Assembly (NCBI GenBank): GCA_900543845.1
Contig: UQTD01000007.1
Location: forward strand, 1-43,998
Reading direction: 5' to 3'
From: an uncultured Collinsella sp.
GTDB taxonomy: Bacteria; Actinomycetota; Coriobacteriia; Coriobacteriales; Coriobacteriaceae
Length of the DNA: 43,998 bases
In this document: positions 40,521-43,998 of the stretch, piece by piece
Layout: every line of letters starts with the position of its first letter
Numbering within the stretch: position 1 is the first letter of the stretch
Notes under the pieces: model-generated
The model's input: only the letters and a program-made list of their open reading frames with translations
The model's database searches: none
Told to the model about the DNA's origin: nothing
Position numbers and translations under genes: made by a program

Positions 40521-40610
40521 GTCGGAGTGGCGGAATTGGCAGACGCGCTAGCTTGAGGTGCTAGTGACCGCTTTTTGGTCATGCGGGTTCAAGTCCCGCC
40601 TCCGACACCA
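40521..40610 (+). tRNA. tRNA-Leu (GAG)
   Basis: The acceptor stem GTCGGAG/CTCCGAC closes a class II tRNA with a long variable arm (GACCGCTTTTTGGTC region). Anticodon stem CTAGC/GCTAG holds loop TTGAGGT, giving anticodon GAG. The T arm is GCGGG-TTCAAGT-CCCGC. The CCA end is encoded (40608-40610). It reads CUC/CUU leucine codons. Confidence 0.97.
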
Positions 40611-40621
40611 TCGCATTTGAG

Positions 40622-40644
40622 AAGCCTCTTCGGAGGCTTTTTTG
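40622..40644 (+). terminator. tRNA-Leu terminator
   Basis: AAGCCTC-TTCG-GAGGCTT (40622-40639) with a UUCG-type tetraloop, running into TTTTTT (40638-40643). Confidence 0.93.
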
Positions 40645-40669
40645 TTACCGATAGACGGTGGGGTCCACG

Positions 40670-43015
40670 ATGGAAACGCTTGAGCGCAACGAGTGGGCAG
40701 ACGTTGCCCAACTGGTCGAGATCACGAGCGATGCTGTCATCATCTGTGAGCTCGACGGAACCATTCTGCATGTGAATAATCGTTTGCTCGACCTGATGTG
40801 CGAGGAACGCGCTGACGTCATCGGCGGTGATGTCAAAGACGTTCTGTACTCGTCGGCTTTTGAACGCGCGACAGAGCATCGGCTTCCTTTTGAGACCAAT
40901 GGAACAAAGAGCGAGTTGATGCTCAAGTTAAGTGACGGATCGTTTATTCCCGTCCTGGTTTGTGCCGGCTCGGTTACGCCGCCTCGAATCTTTGGCCGCC
41001 GTGCGCCGCGCGTTCTGGTGGCACTCCATAGCATCGAAGAACAGTATTCGCACGACCGTCAGCTCAAGCGTGCGCTTTCGGAGCTTAGAGTGGCGAATAA
41101 GCGCCTTTCGGGCACTTTGTCGGTCATTATGAGCACGGTGGGCTCCGATGAGCTGCCCAGTTTGTTAGATACCGTTTTGAACCAGCTTGTAGGAACGCTC
41201 GATGCTTCGGGTGCCGCTATCTATTTTTCTGAGAGCGGCGGCTTTAAGCTCCGCGGTGTTTCCAAGGAGCTGCACGACAGCTACCTGCCCGAGTTTTTGC
41301 CATATGGCGCTGGCATTCCGACATATGTTCTTCGCGAGTCGCGCGCCTGTCGCTTGTCGATTCAACAGGACCTTGAGGGTGATAGGGCCGCCTCCGGTAT
41401 GTTCATGGACCTGGACAATCGTTCTAAGCACCTGCTGCGCGTGCAGGATATGCCTCCGTACCGCAGCGAAATCTGTCTTCCCGTGTTTTACGGTACGCAG
41501 ATCCTTGGCGTGCTGGAAGTTGGTTGGAAGCGTCCTCAGGCACCGCTCGCCTATGACGTTAACGTGCTCGAGGTCATTTGCGATTACCTGTCTATCCAGC
41601 TGGTCGGCATGGCATCGAGCCTTCGCTCTCGTCGTACGGCCGAGCTTGGCCGCTCGCTCAATGTGCTTCGGGATGTGCTGTTCACCTACCTCGATGATCC
41701 TGTTGCCGCCACGCGTGCAGTGTCGGCCGAAATCCGCACCGTTCTCAATTGCCATTTCTGTCCCGTGGAGTATGATGCGGGCCTCGAAACCTATGTCATC
41801 GATTTTGAGGGTGGCAGCCGTGTGGCGCTGCCGGGCGATCCGGAGTCACTCTTCTTTTCCGTCACAACGCCGGCGGCGCGCCTGGGGGCAACTTCTGACG
41901 GATTCGAGACATCGGTGCTGGGCGGGACGAGTGCCGACGACCTCAAGCACGTGCGCCTTACACGTGTGGACGAATCCACGTCTATGGGTGCATGGTTGAG
42001 GGCCCACGGCCTACCGTGTCAGGGACTATATATCGATTCCGGCATCGAGGCGGGGCGCTACCACTCGGAGACGGACGGCAAGCGAAGCAACGATGCAATC
42101 GTTCCCGCTGATGTCGCCAAGGGGCCCATGAGGCGCGTTTTGCTGCTTCGCGATGGTAGCCAGGAGCCAATCGACGACCTTGAATATGACTTTATGGTGC
42201 ACTTGGCGCATGACTTTGAACTGATCTACGAAGGCGAATCTCAAAAGCGCGAGGAGCGCCATATCGCTCAGACGCTCCAGATCGGCATGAGAAATTCCCT
42301 GGGGGATGTTCCGGGTATCGCAACCGATTCGGTGTACCTGTCGGCCACGAACTCGGCGTTGGTCGGCGGCGATTTCTATACGCTCATCCGTCTTCCCGAC
42401 GATTGCGCCGTCATGATTCTGGGTGATGTGTCTGGCAAAGGCATTGAGGCCGCATCGATGTCCGCGCTCGTCAAGACGGCCCTGACGGCATATGCCTGGG
42501 AGGGCGCTGGACCGGCCCGCATGGCACGCTCGCTCAATAGCATGCTCATGGGCTTTTCGAGGGTCGAGACGTTCGTGACAGCCTTTATCGCCAAGATTGA
42601 CCTTAAAGCCGGACGCGCAACGTATTGTTCGGCGGGCCATCCTCCGACCATGGTCATCAGGCCAGAGTCGATGCCGCTGGGTGGCGGCGAGACTCGTGGG
42701 GGAGAGGTCGAGCTGCTTGGATGCCAATCGGGCGTAATCGGTGCCTTTGAGAGCATGGTGTACGAGACAGGCGTGTTTACGTTCGCTCCTGGCGACATGC
42801 TCTTCATGTATACGGATGGAACGATTGAGGCCCGCGACCGTACCGGAGCGTTCTTTGGCGAGCAGCGCTTGCGCGACCTTCTGCTTTCTGTTTCGGGGGA
42901 GGGCGTGTCGGGCATTTGCGGCAAGGTCTTGGGCGAGCTTGACCGATTTACCGAATCGGCGCTGGACGATGACATTGCATTGGTGTCCCTTGAGTTTTTA
43001 CGGGGTCGTTCATAG
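40670..43015 (+). CDS. PAS-GAF-SpoIIE (PP2C-type) serine phosphatase
   Basis: This 781-residue cytoplasmic protein has an N-terminal PAS-like domain (about 10-115, 'DAVIICELDGTILHVNNRLLDLM'), a short coiled linker, a GAF-like domain (about 160-330) and a C-terminal SpoIIE/RsbU phosphatase domain (about 550-778). The metal-binding Asp motifs are intact: 'VGGDFY' near 565, 'LGDVSGKG' near 584, 'YTDGTIEA' near 714 and 'DDDIAL' near 766, with 'CSAGHPP' near 654. Such enzymes dephosphorylate STAS-domain anti-anti-sigma proteins in response to a signal sensed by PAS/GAF. The next gene encodes a STAS protein. The ATG at 40670 has GGTGGGG upstream; a GTG at 40658 is the alternative. Confidence 0.92.
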   Translation: METLERNEWADVAQLVEITSDAVIICELDGTILHVNNRLLDLMCEERADVIGGDVKDVLYSSAFERATEHRLPFETNGTKSELMLKLSDGSFIPVLVCAGSVTPPRIFGRRAPRVLVALHSIEEQYSHDRQLKRALSELRVANKRLSGTLSVIMSTVGSDELPSLLDTVLNQLVGTLDASGAAIYFSESGGFKLRGVSKELHDSYLPEFLPYGAGIPTYVLRESRACRLSIQQDLEGDRAASGMFMDLDNRSKHLLRVQDMPPYRSEICLPVFYGTQILGVLEVGWKRPQAPLAYDVNVLEVICDYLSIQLVGMASSLRSRRTAELGRSLNVLRDVLFTYLDDPVAATRAVSAEIRTVLNCHFCPVEYDAGLETYVIDFEGGSRVALPGDPESLFFSVTTPAARLGATSDGFETSVLGGTSADDLKHVRLTRVDESTSMGAWLRAHGLPCQGLYIDSGIEAGRYHSETDGKRSNDAIVPADVAKGPMRRVLLLRDGSQEPIDDLEYDFMVHLAHDFELIYEGESQKREERHIAQTLQIGMRNSLGDVPGIATDSVYLSATNSALVGGDFYTLIRLPDDCAVMILGDVSGKGIEAASMSALVKTALTAYAWEGAGPARMARSLNSMLMGFSRVETFVTAFIAKIDLKAGRATYCSAGHPPTMVIRPESMPLGGGETRGGEVELLGCQSGVIGAFESMVYETGVFTFAPGDMLFMYTDGTIEARDRTGAFFGEQRLRDLLLSVSGEGVSGICGKVLGELDRFTESALDDDIALVSLEFLRGRS

Positions 43016-43093
43016 ACGACGCTGGGCGGGCTGAATCCGTACGGTTGGGGAAACGAATGCATCGAGTGGGCTTTTTTGGGGAACCATGGTCGT

Positions 43094-43840
43094 ATGAATG
43101 AGTGGAATGACATAGCGGTTTTGACGCCACCAGGCGATATCGACATCGCCACGGTGCCTGCGCTGCGTCGGCGGTTGGATGCTTTGATTGGCCGCGGCGT
43201 GCGTCGTGTCGTCATCAACTGTCAGGCTGTCAGCTTTATCGATTCGACGGGCTTGGCATTCCTGCTTACGCGCGCTCGTGAGCTCATGAGGCGAGAAGGC
43301 TTGCTTTCGCTCGTCAATGCATCAGGTGAAGTTGTTCGCTTTTTGGAGATTGCTCGTCTTGTCGATATCCTTCATGTCGCGGGGCCGGCACGGGAGTCTA
43401 TTCCCGCTATTCCGGTGGGGGAGCTGCCTCGCTGGAGTAAGAGCGTCGAGGTCCGTCAGGGTATCGAGAATCTTCCATACTACCGACATCGCATCGCCGA
43501 ACTCCTTGAATCGCTTCCGTTGCGCCGTGACGAGCGCTACGATGTCGCATTGGCGTCGGGGGAGGCGCTGGGTAATGCCTATGACCATGCGGGCGGTATC
43601 GGGTGCGTCCTGACGGTTCAAGCCTATGGCGATCGCGTTGTGGTTGAGGTGCTTGATCGAGGTGCCGGCTATTCTATCGATGAAACGAGCGAGCCGGTTG
43701 CATCTGAGGAACGTGGCCGTGGTATCAAGCTTATGCGTATGCTCGTCGATAACGTGGAGGTTGCTCGTCGTACGGACGGCGCCGGCACGCGCGTACAGAT
43801 GGTGAAGCTGTTTAGCGGAGCGCTGGAATCGTGTGCCTAG
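43094..43840 (+). CDS. STAS - HATPase fusion (anti-anti-sigma / anti-sigma kinase)
   Basis: This 248-residue protein joins an SpoIIAA/RsbV-type STAS domain (about 1-105) to an RsbW/SpoIIAB-type histidine-kinase-like ATPase (about 115-245). The STAS phospho-acceptor is Ser51 in 'FIDSTGLAFL'. The ATPase has its N box (Glu157, Asn161 in 'SGEALGNAYDHA'), G1 box 'DRGAGY', 'ERGRGIKLM' and the late 'GAGTRVQMV'. All key residues look intact. These two activities normally sit on separate, mutually antagonistic proteins. With the upstream phosphatase it forms a partner-switching module; no sigma factor gene is in the window. The ATG at 43094 is preferred; a TTG at 43076 is possible. Confidence 0.88.
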   Translation: MNEWNDIAVLTPPGDIDIATVPALRRRLDALIGRGVRRVVINCQAVSFIDSTGLAFLLTRARELMRREGLLSLVNASGEVVRFLEIARLVDILHVAGPARESIPAIPVGELPRWSKSVEVRQGIENLPYYRHRIAELLESLPLRRDERYDVALASGEALGNAYDHAGGIGCVLTVQAYGDRVVVEVLDRGAGYSIDETSEPVASEERGRGIKLMRMLVDNVEVARRTDGAGTRVQMVKLFSGALESCA

Positions 43841-43887
43841 CCAATCGCTTTAGCGCGTTTAGCTACTAAGAACATGCGGCAGACAAG

Positions 43888-43933
43888 TTTTTTGAAAAAA
43901 GTACTTGCGTCTTTTGGACAACTCGCGTAAATT
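43888..43933 (+). promoter_or_regulatory. promoter of tRNA-Gly
   Basis: TTGCGT (43905-43910) and TAAATT (43928-43933) are spaced 17 bp, preceded by TTTTTTGAAAAAAGT as at the tRNA-Leu promoter. Confidence 0.72.
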
Positions 43934-43945
43934 AATAACCCGCAA

Positions 43946-43998
43946 GCGGACATGGCTCAGTTGGTAGAGCACAACCTTGCCAAGGTTGGGGTCGCGGG
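43946..43998 (+). tRNA. tRNA-Gly (GCC), partial
   Basis: GCGGACA begins the acceptor stem. The D arm is GCTC-AGTTGGTA-GAGC. Anticodon stem CAACC/GGTTG with loop TTGCCAA gives anticodon GCC. The window ends in the T stem. Confidence 0.93.

Overview
The window looks like chromosomal DNA of a Coriobacteriia actinobacterium, most likely Collinsella or a close relative. This rests on high GC with strong C/G-ending codons in highly expressed genes, the WhiA/RapZ neighbourhood running into glycolytic genes, a GAACnnnnGTTC-type SOS site at uvrA, and Tat-like lipoprotein signals on both solute-binding proteins. The genus is an inference; no 16S gene is present.

Layout. (1) 1-3784: coaE, a membrane-anchored lytic transglycosylase and uvrB. 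(2) 3803-7626, minus strand: two FAD-dependent oxidoreductases and an Mrp-type Fe-S carrier ATPase. (3) 7811-15653: uvrA behind an SOS-like box, ybaK, a MurJ flippase with a long repeat-bearing cytoplasmic tail, and uvrC, so all three excinuclease subunits lie within about 14 kb. (4) 15654-26449: a structured leader, a family-5 binding-protein ABC transporter with a permease-ATPase fusion, an AXE1-type esterase plus a paralogue lacking the nucleophile serine, then nanA-, nanK- and nanE-like genes. I read this as a sialic-acid import and catabolism operon: import, O-deacetylation, cleavage to ManNAc plus pyruvate, phosphorylation, epimerisation to GlcNAc-6-P. (5) 26501-33740: rapZ, whiA, gap, pgk, tpiA, gpmI, secG. 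The yvcK gene usually found between rapZ and whiA is absent. (6) 33981-39924: a complete oligopeptide ABC operon (oppABCDF). (7) 39925-40520: a 596-bp non-coding stretch packed with palindromes, then tRNA-Leu(GAG). (8) 40670-43840: a PAS-GAF-SpoIIE phosphatase followed by an unusual STAS-HATPase fusion, forming a partner-switching pair, then a partial tRNA-Gly(GCC).

The strongest undescribed signal is a pair of 125-127 bp imperfect palindromes (39941-40067 and 40252-40376, in opposite orientation). They share conserved internal loops and terminal loop, while their helices differ by many compensatory substitutions. That pattern indicates selection on a folded RNA or single-stranded DNA structure. 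A third palindrome of related design but different loops sits between nanK and nanE (25640-25737). A three-way-junction-like leader precedes the sialic-acid operon (15819-15899). The two tRNA genes share a conserved upstream promoter module.

All functional names come from motif and neighbourhood reading without database searches.
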